Assembly: GCF_029227915.1 (NCBI RefSeq)
Contig: NC_079879.1
Coordinates: 18,104,001 to 18,168,000, forward strand
Length of the DNA: 64,000 bases
Origin: Hydractinia symbiolongicarpus
Taxonomy: Eukaryota > Cnidaria > Hydrozoa > Anthoathecata > Hydractiniidae
Direction of reading: 5' to 3'
Part shown: positions 13,601 through 25,504 of the stretch, piece by piece
Position numbering within the stretch: position 1 is the first letter of the stretch
Layout of the letters: each line of letters starts with the position of its first letter
Program-made: the position numbers and the translations under genes
The notes under the pieces: generated by a model
The model's input: the letters and a program-made list of their open reading frames with translations, nothing else
Told to the model about the DNA's origin: nothing
The model's database searches: none

Positions 13601-16600
13601 TGTCGTCTTTACTGAGTTTGGCGTGGGCACACTTCTTGTAATAAGTGTTTCCCCAGTGATGTCTATTACTCACATGGTGTAAAAGACTGAACCACTTTAA
13701 TTTTAAAATTGTTTGATTACCCTCGCATGATGCACAGCACCACCAAAAGTGATTGATAACAGATTTTATCCAGGGTTGTAAATCACGGGCACTTTTTTTC
13801 CCGCTAAACTTCAGTAATTTCTTTTTATGCTCTTACTAACGTGCCATATATCAAATTGATGATTCCTCTTTTAAGTATTTCCTAATTTGAATATGTCAAT
13901 CGGTTGAAGGCTGTTAATGGATATTCCAGCATTACCGACACGCTCTAGTACTTTAATCATCCCAGCTTTTTCCATCTGCGATGAATTTTTCACTTTTCCC
14001 ACATGGATCACATGGAAAGCCAAAATTTCTCCAGATTCCAAATTCATAAGGGTGTATGTACCGTACTTCACGTTATAATCCGGTGAATCACATCTCCCAT
14101 CGCCTATCAAATCAAGTTTATCCTCAGCATCAAGACAGCTTTGAAAACGAAGTTCCCTGTGTAATGTGTACACTCTATGGACAGCCAGAAAAAGAAAATG
14201 TTTTTAGATTCAATAAAATGCGACTTTTGAAATAAACTTTATCTTGGAAATTGCCATAAATTCCTTGATTCGCTGGTAAGTATTGCGTGTAAAAAATATA
14301 GCTGCTGACACGAGTAAATTTCCATGAGGTTGTCGCCGAATAAAAGGTTGCGAGCACCACTTGTGAGTGTGGCCAGCTGAGCATATCATATGCAAGATCA
14401 GCTGTGTCCCAACGATTATGGAGTTGGAAATGCTTACCGCTTTCATGCATGTGAAACAGCGCAGTAGTGAAAGTATGCAAGACCAATGTACAATAAAGTT
14501 ACGTGACTTGTAGTCACCAGTGAGTTCCCCAGATTCATTTCATCACCATCATCACTTTCACTCTCCGTCACGCTATCCGGGTGGAACAAAGAATCTTGGT
14601 CATCATTGTACACGGATGCAGTTGGGTCGTCGACATTGTTTTCCACGTTGCTTTCTTTAAATAACACAGTATGCATTTCAACTGTCACATGAGGTGGAAA
14701 TGACATCATGGTGTTGCAACTTTTGTTCTTAACAGACTTCTTCCCGGGGACTTTTACTAACAACGGTTTCTTGTGTGCTTGCAAGTCGTTTACTTCTACT
14801 GTTGAGACACCTTGAAAACAGTATTGAGTTTTCTTCGACTGCGTACTAGCAACAGCATTGACACCTTTATCCACAACATCAGGTTTAACTTGAGCAGCAA
14901 AATGTTGATATCTGTCTGAAGACACGTTTGCTTCGGAAAATGTGTCTTCGAGTACTAACTCTACCGCCTAAATAATGAAAAGGCTGTGGAAACAAGTTTG
15001 ACAAAATACAACATTTATTATGAGTGTTTTTCAACCTCGTCCCCAGGACTTGTTTGGCTTTTATATTATATTTACCTGTTTTTTCTATTTATCCTTTCTT
15101 CTGTGTGTTTTCGTTTTTTACATTCTGACGTGAATATAAAGACTCTTGGTACAGCATCTGACAACAATCTTCCAAGCGGGGTGGTACCAAGTAGTTCTGC
15201 CTAAAACGCGATATATTTAAATATAACCCCCATCTAAAATGCAATAAGAATTATTCCTTGTTTTAACAAAATTTGTTCAGCAAATAATGAATCAAAAAGT
15301 GTGAAAAATATTATGGATGATTTAGTATGATGAAGTATTTCCAGCTTTAATGATGTGCAACAGTGGCTCGTTAGAGATAGTTAAGAACTTCTGTTACTTA
15401 GGTGATATGTTGGGCAGTGAAGGGAGTGTTGGAAGAAGTGTTACTTGCAGGATAGGTTCTGCTTGGAAAAAGTTTAGAGAGTTACTTCCTTTATTGACTA
15501 GCAGAGTCCTGTCAATTGAGGTAAAAGGTAGGTTGTATAAGGCCTGTGTGAGAAGTGTTATGTTGTACGGTAGTGAGACATGGGCAGTAAAGTAGGAAGA
15601 TCTTGACCGTTTAGAAAGGAATGATATGAGAATGGTTAGGTGGATGTGTAATGCCAGTCTGAGAGACAGAAAGAGTTCAGATGAGCTAAGAAGCAGGCTA
15701 AGTCTCCGTAGAATTAAAGATGTTATCCAGATAAGAAGATTGAATTGGCTGGGGCACTTGGAAAGAATGGAGGAGGATAATTGGGTAAGAAAGTGTAGAG
15801 ACTTGATAGTTCCTGGGGCAAAGCCCAGAGGCAGACCCGAGAAAGACTTGGCAGGAGGTTATAAGGACAGACTTGATAGAGAGGAAGTTGAGTTTAGATC
15901 TAACACAGTCTAGATCAGATTGGAAGAGGGTCATTAATATACCCCGTCCAACCCATGCTAGCATGGAAAACGGACATTAAGCAGAGAAAAAAAAAAAAAA
16001 TCCTTACTTGCAGGCCTCTCTGGAAACACTCTGATTTAAAATGCTTTGAGCAAATAAAAAAGCCTGAATCTTTTGGCAAGTCTCCATCACGTCGTATGTT
16101 TTGCAACCATTTCTTGCGCAAGGTTTTGTTATTTTCGCTGAAGGAACTCTGTGGAAGCTCAGGTCTTTTTCACGTAACGATCTGCTTGTACATCCGAATG
16201 CTGAACAGTTGGGCATGTTTTATTTATGTAAGAATTATGTTATTAAACGTATTGCTAGCTAATTGACTCAGACATAAAATGAGACTATAGTTTGTAGCTT
16301 TGGTTACAAAAATTGCTTTCTGAACACATTTACGTCATAAACCGCGCTAGATCCAGTTTTTTTAACTGTCGAAGGGGTCGAGATGGCGGTCGTAATTTTC
16401 AGAGAAAGAGCATGAGTTTTTTAACTTTTCCTGTTAGAAGTTTGAAATAAAACTTTAAATTTTAAAGTTGTTGACTTGTGTTCTACGAAATATCAAAAAT
16501 AATTTTTGGGTTATAACTTCCCCTTTACGTTTTTCTTCCATCGTTATCTCAGAATTTTCGTTTTACTAATACTTTTGTTAGTACTGTTGATAGCAGCACA

Positions 16601-17578
16601 ATTTGGCATGTTTTCAAGCATTTGAATAACTTGATTGAGTAAACCTACTACAAATACCAGAAAACTAACTTCTGACGTCAACAATTTTTTATACTCTTAT
16701 ATCCTCTTAATTATTAGTTGAAAGTACATGATCATACACATTTTCTTGATCAGTGAAGCTCTACACAATGCCTGCGATGAGTAAACAAATATTTACAAGT
16801 TTCTTTTTAAACAAGGGCTGATCCAGCCCAATTTAGATATCGGTATATTGATTTTGCGAAAATCTAATTTGGGCGCCCAAATTAGAGACAAGTAACTTAA
16901 AATGCTTGAGAATTTCTTATTTTCTGGGTTCTGAGTCTTTAAACACAGAGAAGATATATTTTCAAGAAGAAACTATGTTTTTTACTAAAAAAGAAGACGG
17001 TGCATATGCTAAAGCCATGTATTTTTTTTGCCCTGAAAATTTTTTTTATCTCTAGCGCTATTGACGCCCAAAATAAATTTTTGGACCATCCCCTGTTAAA
17101 GGCAGTTTTTATGCCTAAGTGGATTTTTTCTAGGCTTAACGACTAGTTTAAAAATAATTTGAAATCCCTTTTATATATCATCTTATAGCCAATATTTCCA
17201 AGGAAGAGTAACCTTTGTATGCACACTAGGAAAATAATGTATGCACGGTTTTTCAGAAAATTTGCTATTTTGTTTTAAAATCACCAATCTAAAAATTGTC
17301 AATAATACATTTAGTAGTGAATGCGTATAGGTAAAATTTACCTTTGGGTTTTCTCTGTAATATTCAAACTTCATTTTGGTGATGTTTAAAATAAAAAAAC
17401 GTTTTCGAAACATCCCAGACACTTCTTCAAAGTCCAGGTAACCTTCACAATTTCCATTTTCAGCAATAATATGATTATTATGACCAGCTCGAAAAGACAT
17501 TCGCCACTGTTGATATTCCAACAAGGCAATATCACCTTCCATGCTTAATTGCATTGATTTGTGAGCCAAAAGGCTCAT
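4610..17578 (-). CDS. PLEKHA1: Tandem PH-domain adaptor protein, TAPP/PLEKHA1-2 family (10 exons)
   Basis: Exons in transcription order: 17578-17342, 10671-10621, 10527-10485, 9912-9824, 8918-8814, 8451-8338, 8128-8057, 7180-7122, 4825-4777 and 4702-4610. All introns read GT-AG, all junctions keep phase, and the sum is 912 nt (303 residues plus stop). The first PH domain runs from the GYLDFEEVSGMFRKRFF segment in exon 1 to the NWIDAL helix in exon 4. The second runs from GWCWKQGAVMKNWKRRYF (exons 6-7) to the PW.QAL helix in the last exon. In this family the second domain binds PI(3,4)P2, and the basic K...KNWKRRYF stretch expected for that is present. The linker has the IIGGV motif seen in TAPP proteins. 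The ATG at 17578 follows an in-frame stop, but a start further inside exon 1, or an upstream exon, is possible. The 6.7 kb first intron is filled with transposons. Human TAPP1 is longer, mainly at the C terminus. The weakest exons are 7180-7122 and 4825-4777, which rest on phase and loose PH similarity. Confidence 0.9.
4961..6490. repeat. Dispersed repeat, inverted relative to the copy at 36.05-37.95 kb
   Basis: From the AACCTCGTTCCAAG terminus near 4966 onward, this segment is a diverged reverse-complement copy of 37.95 down to about 36.05 kb. Shared landmarks are a CGGAGGAGCTG block (5149/37735), a TACTTTTAGACCAATC block (5630/37150) and a CCCCTTTCAGAGATGCCGAT block (6319/36680). It lies in the eighth TAPP intron. 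No ORF is conserved between the copies, so it looks like a non-autonomous transposon of which only one end is clear here. Confidence 0.75.
9242..9290. repeat. 16-bp tandem repeat, three copies
   Basis: Three direct copies of GTGGTCAAAAAAGGTG inside TAPP intron 4. Confidence 0.85.
13096..16216 (-). pseudogene. Decayed THAP-domain DDE transposase (Kolobok-like)
   Basis: The N-terminal THAP zinc-finger exon (16216-16008) begins MPNCSAFGCTSRS and later has the W, the ICSKHF and the FQ.GLQ features of a C2CH THAP domain, but a one-base shift splits it. Downstream pieces are an acidic/serine-rich linker (14925-14443), a CSAGHTHKWCSQPF zinc-like segment (14400-14340), the first catalytic region GDGRCDSPDYNVKYGTYT (about 14105), a second region containing TD.HIQIRKYL in which the expected Arg codon is TGA (about 13890), a FDIWH..KSI segment, an INHFWWCC segment (about 13720), and the C-terminal block YCPKRLHFSYSGIVARSQLA ending at 13096. 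Several frameshifts and stops make it inactive. THAP plus this DDE core is what Kolobok-type elements carry; assignment to that superfamily is from memory of the family. It lies in TAPP intron 1 on the same strand. I found no terminal repeats. Confidence 0.82.
15330..15999 (+). mobile_element. 5'-truncated RTE LINE fragment
   Basis: Encodes the C-terminal part of an RTE-type reverse transcriptase protein: YKACVRSVMLYGSETWAVK (interrupted by TAG at 15593), then MRMVRWMCNASLRDRKSS and RRLNWLGHLERM. Its 3' end carries the CATGCTAGCATGGAAAACGGAC tail shared with the other two copies in the window, and finishes in a run of A rather than the usual ATG repeats. It sits inside the THAP pseudogene, ending seven bases from the splice donor of the THAP exon (donor read on minus at 16007). 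Confidence 0.88.
16672..16775. repeat. Copy of a TGACGTCA-containing dispersed repeat
   Basis: Begins CTGACGTCAACAATTTTT and contains AGTACATGATCATACACATTTTCTTGATCAG, matching the triplicated unit at 47.52-47.85 kb. No coding potential. Confidence 0.7.
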
Positions 17579-18550
17579 GTTAAAGCATTAGTTTCATATT
17601 TTAAATTATTTTTAAGATCTAAAGCTAGAAGTATACATGATAATAATTATTTTGTGCAACAAATGTACAATATTAAGTAAAATAAAAGACAGATTTGATT
17701 CAATATTAATTATTCATTTATAAATATAAATAAATAAATAATAAACGGTGTTTCATGTTTTTAAATGAACTATATTACTTTCTACAATCATGCTTTTTAT
17801 TGTTTCTGAACTACAATGAAGAATACTTGCATAATTTGATAACTTTGCAATAGAAACAAGAACATGATAATGATGTGCTAGGTTGAAAGCGATTTTAAAA
17901 TGATTTGAACTAAAATGAGTTTAAGGTGTTGAAACAAATTGATGCTGCATTTTGGGAACAATTTGGAAATGAATGGGAAACGATTGGGTAAAGAAGTTAA
18001 AGTGATTATTATGACAGCAAAACGATTAGCAACTGTTTTGAAAAAAATTGAAAAGGACTGTATATATAAATACTGCTTCCTGGAAAACTCTTTGCAAAAA
18101 AACTTTTAACAATGTGCGTTTGTGGCACCATCAGCAGTATGTCGGCCATTGTGTATTTAACAGTTGCTTTGAAGCCCGCCCCAAAAAAATATATAATAAA
18201 GTTTCCTTTATTATATCAGAGAGCATTTACTTCAATTATGCTATTATCTCAGATCTGTACATTTATTTGTCCAATATAGTACACTGTTTAAATGCAACCA
18301 TAATATAAAACTTAAAAAACATCAAATTTCGTTTCAGAGACATCAAAATGTGATCATTTGCAGGGCTTTAAAAATGCTGAATAATTTTTTTAGGTCCAGT
18401 AAAATAATTTGGTTCTCATGTAGCATAGAGCAAGTGCATTAATTGGAGTTATTTTTTAATGCCTAATGGAAACATCAATGACTCATTGAATACTAACTTT
18501 CAACTCGGATTAGTGCCAGGCTAAATATTTTTTGTTTTTGATATTTTACC
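17579..18550. other. Presumed TAPP 5' flank
   Basis: Very AT-rich and non-coding as far as I can read. If the ATG at 17578 is correct, the TAPP promoter and 5' UTR lie here. I could not pick out a convincing core promoter. Confidence 0.45.
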
Positions 18551-18558
18551 ATGAGATA

Positions 18559-18800
18559 CTTGGAAAGAATGGAGGAGGATAATTGGGTAAGAAAGTGTAG
18601 AGACTTGATAATTCCTGGGGCAAAGCCCAGAGGCAGACCGAGAAAGACTTGGCAGGAGGTTATAAGGACAGACTTGATACAGAGGAAGTTTAGATCTAAC
18701 ACAGTCTAGATCAGACTGGAAGAGGGTCATTAATATACCCCGTCCAACCCATGCTAGCATGGAAAACGGACGTTAAGCCGAGAATGATGATGATGAGATA
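18559..18800 (+). mobile_element. Short RTE 3'-end fragment
   Basis: Only the last part of the RTE coding region and the 3' tail remain (LERMEEDNWVRKCRDLI through CATGCTAGCATGGAAAACGGAC), ending in ATG repeats. ATGAGATA occurs at 18551-18558 and again at 18793-18800, an 8-bp candidate target duplication, although it merges with the terminal ATG repeats. The 5' truncation is typical of target-primed reverse transcription. Confidence 0.85.
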
Positions 18801-20518
18801 AAGAAAATACATTTTTGTATAAAAAATTCAGCATATTTTGCTGTGCAAAAGCAATTTCTACAAACATTTTTTTCAAAATGGTGAACAAAAAATTATTATA
18901 CGATTATAATCTTTCCATCAATGGTGATATTCTCCATATTGCCCTGGTTTTAAAACAAAAGTGCAGACCCAAAATCAAGGGTGTTTTCTTAATTTTATTT
19001 TGGCTTCTTTTTTAATTCAACAATTGAAAATCCATAACAAGAAGTTTTTTGATGTTTTAAGCTTAACTAATAAGAAGTCATGTGTGTATAGTATCAGTTC
19101 TTCTACAAAAAAACCATCTAATATATATATATATGTTATATAGTAAGAGTATAATCTGCTGAATGATAAAATGCAACAATGTATCAACTGTATCAACAAC
19201 TGTATCAATTAATCAAAAACTACATAAAAAAAATTAAATTAAAAACAATTAAATAGCATAAGTAAGTCTAGGCAATAGTTAAAATAACAATTCAAAGTGA
19301 ATAGGTGTAGAAAAAAATACATATATAAAAAAGAAAAAGCTAAACAAAAAATATGCTAAATGTGATGCAATAACCTGTTGGGCAGACACTCGCTGCGTCA
19401 GGGGCATATGTATGTAAAGATACATGGCAATGGACTTCCAATCCCCCAAAAGTGACATCTAAGGAAACCCCTGCTCTAACGCAAAGGTAGCACCACCACG
19501 CTTTTTTTTATATATTTATTTCTTTTTCTACGCCTATTCAATTCACTTTAGATTAGCACTTTAACTAATGGGTCCCATACTAAGAAGCAGAAATGCCCAA
19601 CTCTGAAAGTAGCTGCTTCATACAAGACATAATGACTTATTGTAAACAACACAGAGCTTGGGGAAGAGAAGTCTCTTCATGGCGCTGTAGCTTAGTGGTT
19701 ATAACTCTCGTACTTTGTATGGGAGACCAAGGTTTGGTTTCCCTTGGCGGCGATTTTTATGGGTGAGTATAGCCCTGGGTTAACCCAAGCCATGTGAGGG
19801 AAATTGCGGAGATGGCACAATGTGTGGGCCGTCGGATGTTGCAGGGAGTTGTCTGGTAGAGTGTGAACCATAATTAGGTCTGCAGAGCACAAAATAAGCA
19901 TTAAATACTCTAGAATTCCCCATCTAAGCCATAGCTCCTCCTGAAAATAATAGACAGGGTATACCCCCTTGGAATTTGTGAGGCTAGCCATGCAAAATAT
20001 GCACATTAACCATCTATCTATCCAGCAGAAAGCGCGGCTATTAGGTATGGCTGCAGTGGTAAAAGAAAAAGCATGTTGGACAGCTGCAACAGGACATAGT
20101 GAGGAGCCTGTTAAATGGTTTTGCTCCATCAAACCATTAATGTATATAATACCTGTACTAAAATACACAAAGTCTGACCTGGTAAATTGTCTTTTGTACC
20201 ACATCACTTTCTGTGATCTAGTACAAAACAGGCGTAAAATCCAGGAAAACAACTTTTTCCCTGTATGAATTATATACACTTTGCATGTGACTTTTTTTTA
20301 AACAAGGCGTCGTTTGTCATCAGTACACCAAAAATCTGTGACTTTATTTTTTTGGCAATAATTGATCCTGAACATGTAAGGCAGTTTGTGCATAGTTTCA
20401 AGAATTGCTGGGAATCTGTCAAGACCAGCTGCTGAGGTTAGTGAAATTTCATTAATTGCAACTGTTATATCCTCTGGTTTGTTAGGGGTGAATGGATAAC
20501 AATTTTTTTCTTTGGGGT
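18801..20518. other. Intergenic stretch with a tRNA-like SINE head
   Basis: No gene recognised. Apart from the tRNA-like segment at 19681-19752 the sequence looks repeat-derived (for example the GC-richer blocks at 19376-19500 and 19753-19970). The 195-codon minus ORF at 19692-20279 has no motif and covers the SINE head antisense, so I do not call it a gene. Confidence 0.5.
19681..19752 (+). mobile_element. tRNA-derived SINE head
   Basis: Reads like a tRNA: an A-box-like TAGCTTAGTGGTTA, an anticodon-arm-like stem CTCTC/GGGAG, and a T-arm CCAAG-GTTTGGTTTC-CTTGG carrying a B-box-like GGTTTGGTTTCC. The T loop is not canonical and the acceptor stem pairs poorly, so a SINE promoter head is more likely than a working tRNA gene. 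Confidence 0.6.
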
Positions 20519-21254
20519 CATCATCATCATCATCATCATCATTCTCGGCTTAACATCTGTTTTCCATGCTAGCATGGGTTGGACGGGGTATATTAATGAC
20601 CCTCTTCCAATGTGATCTACACTGTGTTAGATCTAAACTCAACTTCCTCTGTATCAAGTCTGTCCTTATAACCTCCCGCCAAGTCTCTCCCGGTCTGCCT
20701 CTGGGCTTTGCCCCAGGAACTATCAAGCCTCTACACTTTCTTACTTAATTATCCCCCTCCATTTTTTCCGGTGCCCCAGCCAATTCAATCTTCTTATCTG
20801 GATAACATCTGTCTCTCAGACTGGCGTTACACATCCATCTAACCATTCTCATATTATTCCTTTCTAAACAGTCAAGATCTTCCTGATTCACTGCCCACTT
20901 CTTACACAGGCCTCATACAACCTACCTTTTACCTCAATTGACAAGACTCTGCTAGTCAACAAAGGAAGTAACTCTCTGAACTTTTTCCAAGCAGAACCTA
21001 TCCTGCAAGTAACACTTCTTCCAATACCCCTTTCACTGCCCAACATATCACCTAAGTAACAGAAGTTCTCAACTATATATCTCTAACGAGCCACTGTTGT
21101 ACTGTTGTACATCATTAAAGCTGGAAATACTTCATTCTCTATAATCTCACCTTTGCAACGCTTGCATACAAACTGAATGTCAGCTCTTAACTTTCAACCA
21201 ATACTACTGCACTTCTTATGTACCCAATGCGTGCAAGTCTGACAAAAAATTGAG

Positions 21255-22343
21255 TTAACTACTAACCCCTTTCCTGCAACCTCCAAAAGGCCACTTTCCA
21301 ACTATAAGGTCACACTTGGCTGCAATGCTACTAATCATGACTTTAGACTTAGCTGTGTTCACCCTTAGCCCTTTCTCTTCTAATCCTTTCTTCCACTTCT
21401 CAAACTTTTCAACTAATTCTTCCATCGACTCTGCTATGAGAACCAAGTCATCTGCATACAATAACTCCCATGAACAACCTGTTCTGAACTCCATCGACAG
21501 CGCTTCTAAGACTAGAACAAACAACAAAAGACTAAATACAGAACCTTAATGTACACCAACATTTACACTAAATTCATCACTAAGTGAATCGTTAATTACA
21601 CGACTTCGAGCATTATTGTAGATAGACTGTACCATCGTAACTAGCCACTCATCCACACCTAATTTTCTCATAGCCCACCGAATAACTTTACATGGCACTC
21701 TATCAAAAGCTTTCTCCAAATCTACAAAGGCAAAATAGAGATTCTTTCCCTTTCCTAAACACTTTTCCTGAAGCTGTCTGAGTAAAAATATTGCATCTGT
21801 AGTGCCACACCCTGGAACAAAACTAAATTGCATCTTATCTATATCAATTCTTTCTCTAAGTAACTTACCAATCACTCTTTCAATAACATTCAATACTTGA
21901 TAAATCAACTTCAAACCTCTATAGTTACCTCTTTCTAATGCATCACCCTTCCCCTTGAAACAATTCACTATTACACTTGACTGCCACTCACTCGGAATAG
22001 CACCATCCTTTATAATCTGGTTAGCAAGACTTATAATAAGCTCAACTTCAATATATCCAGATGCTTTTACCATCTCTGCAACAATACCTGATACTCCTGC
22101 AGCCTTGCCAATCTTCAATTTCCTGCTAGCCTCCACTACCCATTCTGTATTGATTTGCAAAGCTGGCCCTTCTACAACATCATCATCAGACAAATTATCC
22201 TCATCCCAATCAAACTCAGTGTTAAGCAACCTCTGATAAAAATTCTTCCAAGCTACCCTTTTCTCCTCCTCTGTGCTAGCCAAAACACCTTCATCATTAC
22301 GTATACACTTCTCACCTACAACATCTTGATTAGTCTTCTTCAC
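21255..22343 (-). pseudogene. RTE reverse transcriptase domain (frameshifted)
   Basis: Two consecutive frames. The first (22343-21546) holds the finger/palm motifs, including AFVDLEKAFDRVP and FSFVPGCGTTDAIFLLRQ. The second (21527-21255) holds the catalytic LLYADDLVLIAES box and NTAKSKVM. The two frames are offset near 21540, so no intact polymerase is made. In an active element this domain copies the RNA at the nicked target. Confidence 0.88.
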
Positions 22344-22699
22344 TTGCTTTGCTATCTTGAATACCTCATTGCGCTGGTCTTCCCTTCTTTTCTCTCTGCT
22401 TCTGATTTTGCCTTATACACTGCTGTACAAGCGCGACGCTTAGCTTCTAAGTAAATATTTTTACTACCACCTGACTTACACTCTTTCCAAAGTTTCCTCT
22501 TTTCCTTTATACACTGGTCAACCTCATTATTCCGCCACCAGGACTGTCTAATGTCTAGCTGGTCCTTTCGTCCACCCACAGGTATCATCAGAAGCTTCTA
22601 GAAGACAATTCTTCAAAGTAGTCCAAGTACTTTCAACATTGTCACTATCACATTGACCATTGTGGGCTAACTGCTGAACTTTTGCACTAATTTGTAATG

Positions 22700-23591
22700 C
22701 TACAATCTCTTCAGCTTCCAGACTTTACGACTGGGCCTATATTTTCCCTTGACTTCTTCAACACTATTCAAGATAATATCACAAACCAGCAACCTATGCT
22801 GGGAAACACACTCTTCCCCCGATATAACTTTCACGTCCTTCACCACTTTCTTGTCTGACTTTCTAACCAGGAAGTAATCTATCTGTGTCTTACAGCCGCC
22901 TGACTTATATGTTATCACCCTACTCTGTCTCTTACTGAATGATGTGTTGCAAATCACCATGTCCGTTGCCATTCCAAACTCGAGCAATCTCTCCCCTTCC
23001 TTATTTCTGCTCCCAAATCCATAGCCTCCATACACACCTCTATAACCTTCAGATGAATTCCCAACATGACCATTAAAGTTGCCGCCACTATGACAAGTTC
23101 AGTGTCTCCAAACTTTGATGTGACTGCTATTAACTTATCATAAAACTTATCTTTATCTTCCACACTGAGTTCACACTTTGGAGCATAAACCGAAAGAAAA
23201 GTGACAATCCTATTACCTATCCAAAACTTTATCACTATAATACGACCATTAACACGCATAACATTTATTACTTTTTCTACCCACTTCTCTGCAATGAATA
23301 TGCCAACTCCTCCATATCCATCACTATTACATTGCCCTCCTATCTTCCACAAATCTCACTGAAGCTCCTCTCCATCTGACTTCCTGAACACAACACTGCT
23401 CTACCTGTCAGACTACCAACATTTACACTAGCCATTCTCAACCTAGCTTTATCTACCTTGTGATGTGATAGCTGGGTAACGGTCTGACGATTCTCACACC
23501 TGGTATCTGTCCTACCATGCGCGACACCTTCACTCCTTAGAGTTCCAGCCCCGTTTACGCAGTTTGTCTGATCAACTGTTCTTACGGCCAT
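22700..23591 (-). pseudogene. RTE apurinic-type endonuclease domain (broken)
   Basis: The N terminus contains RMASVNVGSLTGR. Later come SDGYGGVGIFIAEKW and TFLSVYAPK, then the C-terminal SQHRLLVCDI signature with the catalytic His region. Frames change at about 23.35 and 23.03 kb, and coding sequence appears to be missing between the N-terminal motif and the SDGYGG block. The linker ORF at 22588-22352 follows. Confidence 0.82.
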
Positions 23592-23599
23592 AAGGGGTA

Positions 23600-24620
23600 G
23601 AAAAAAAAAGAATATTGATCATATAATGTTTTTGCCATAAGGAGTTTGTTGAAAAGCATATGTTCCATTTATAAGAATGGGGCTTACATTAGTTCTTGCT
23701 TCTGAAAATTTTTTTCAACTGAAAAAATATTTTGGGTTGGTTTTTATTGTGTTAGATTTTTATTCACAGTATTCTTTACTAGCTTTGTATGAAGCTTGCA
23801 ACTTTATTTTATTTGGACTTTTTCGTTATTAAGTTTCTGACAACGTGTGGGAAATGTCGCAGGCAGTAAAAGTCTGTTAATTCTTGTTCTTCTGCGACAT
23901 AGAGATCGATTTCTTATAAATGTGTTGGTAACTTTGAAAGGCACATTTATTTTTGAATGTTCAAAATATATATACAGAGTATAAAGTGGAAAGGATCTCA
24001 GTGGTTGTTTTCCCATTGAATGAAATATCCTAACACTCTTGGGTCGAAAGTACACAATTCGATCCTTCCTAATTAACATCTTCATGATAAAAGTTGAGGG
24101 AGTCAAACGGTTGTGAGATATTTACGTTCTGATTGAGTAAGCTGTAGTATTGTTTTGTACGTTGTTAAAAGTTGAGTAAGTGAGTGATGCTTCCTTGTAT
24201 ACTCTTTCCACAGCTTTAAAATATCAGTTTATAATAACTATTTGAGAAGAAGAACTGAAGAGGAATACGAGAAAAAGGCATGGCATACATAGGTAAAGTG
24301 CAAACCCAGTGGTTAGGGGACCTAGAGGTCAGCAGGTAGGAGCTAACCAAAACAAAGCAGCTACTGTGCTGTTGTGAAGGACTTTAATATTATATATAAA
24401 TAATAAACAGCAGAAGTCAAAAAATCCTTTTAAAACATGAAAAACATTGCCTTTTTTTATAAAAATAAAAAACATAAGTTTACATGTATCCAATAATTAT
24501 TTCATACAACATGCTGGTAATAAAAACTTCGTAATAATTAATGACCCCTCTTCATCCCCTCCAAAAAAGGGAAATAGTTTTCCATGAAATTATTTTTCTC
24601 TGTCTTCCATGGATTTGCAA
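23600..24620. other. Intergenic stretch, nothing recognised
   Basis: AT-rich sequence between the RTE element and the pogo-like MITE. The 100-codon minus ORF at 23804-24106 shows no motif. Confidence 0.45.
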
Positions 24621-24625
24621 CACAT

Positions 24626-25146
24626 GCAGTAGACATTCGTTAATTTGAATGCTGCTTAATTTGAACTTTCTGTTATTTCGAATAAATTACCAAGTCCCAT
24701 AGTCTTATATACATTTTGAACTCCACTTATTCGGACATTTCGCTAATTCCAACAATTTTTTTTAGTCCCAAGGCTGCATTATGCTCGGTAATTCGAAATT
24801 TTGTGTATCCATAAATAAAATCTTTTGGGAAAATAAAAAAAACGTTTTTATTTTTATTGCATCAATGGTGCCAAAATTCTTTCAATTTATCCATTATATT
24901 GGCATTTTTAATAAAATTAATTTTACAAGAAATTTGGAGGCCTTGCCCATCCCCAAGCAAACAACGGTAAAATATTTTTATAAAAAGTTGTAGTAAAGTT
25001 GTAGCTAATAAAGTTATATTGGCACAAAACCTTTAAACGTTTATTAAAATTCTTGTTTTTTCTGAATTTCCGATAATCCGAACATTCGTTAATTCGAACA
25101 AATAATTTAGTTCCTTGCGTGTTGAATTAACGGACGTCTACTGTAA
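24626..25146. mobile_element. Pogo/Tigger-like MITE
   Basis: The outer ends are inverted: the left reads CAGTAGACATTCGTTAATTTGAA and the right, on the opposite strand, reads CAGTAGACGTCCGTTAATTC. Repeated TTCG.TAATTCGAA-type subterminal motifs occur inside. The right end is followed by TA; the left flank is TG, a probable mutation of the target TA. The only ORF (24781-24993) is low-complexity and not transposase-like. Confidence 0.68.
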
Positions 25147-25504
25147 TTACTATCCAGCTATGATATCAAGGACACAAAAAGGACAACAACAAGTTTGACA
25201 TCTTCCACTTTGACAAGATTATCCCATCCAATGTGGTAAAATCCACGGACCCTGAATTACTTATTCCCGAAAGCCGCGCTTTGGGTTCCTTGTCCCCGTA
25301 ATTATATTACGCGACGGATCTGATATGTCAGGGGCGGATCTAGAGTTTTTCAAGTCTTAGTCAAAACATTGCTGCAATGTTCGGAAAGCTCGAGCTTATC
25401 TTAGGATGGGGGGAGGGGGTGCTACTATGAGAAACACATCCCTATATTGGAGTCAGCTGTGTATGCAACGATCTAGGTCTCTCCATTACCCGATGCTAGT
25501 TGAA

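Larger units (their letters stand above)
20519..23591 (-). mobile_element. Nearly full-length, inactivated RTE-type LINE
   Basis: Read on the minus strand it carries an apurinic endonuclease domain (23.59-22.70 kb), a reverse transcriptase domain (22.34-21.25 kb), a C-terminal region and the shared CATGCTAGCATGG tail. It finishes in a run of ATG repeats (TCATCATCAT on the plus strand at 20519-20541), the 3' end type of RTE elements. Several frameshifts and a small deletion in the endonuclease make it non-functional. The two fragments at 15.3 and 18.6 kb belong to the same family. Confidence 0.9.

Noticed and set aside
19681-19752. Functional tRNA gene
   Set aside because: The T loop GTTTGGTTT and the weak acceptor pairing do not fit a working tRNA; a SINE head is more likely.
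19692-20279. 195-codon minus-strand ORF
   Set aside because: It overlaps a tRNA-like SINE head antisense, has no motif and reads through repeat-derived sequence.
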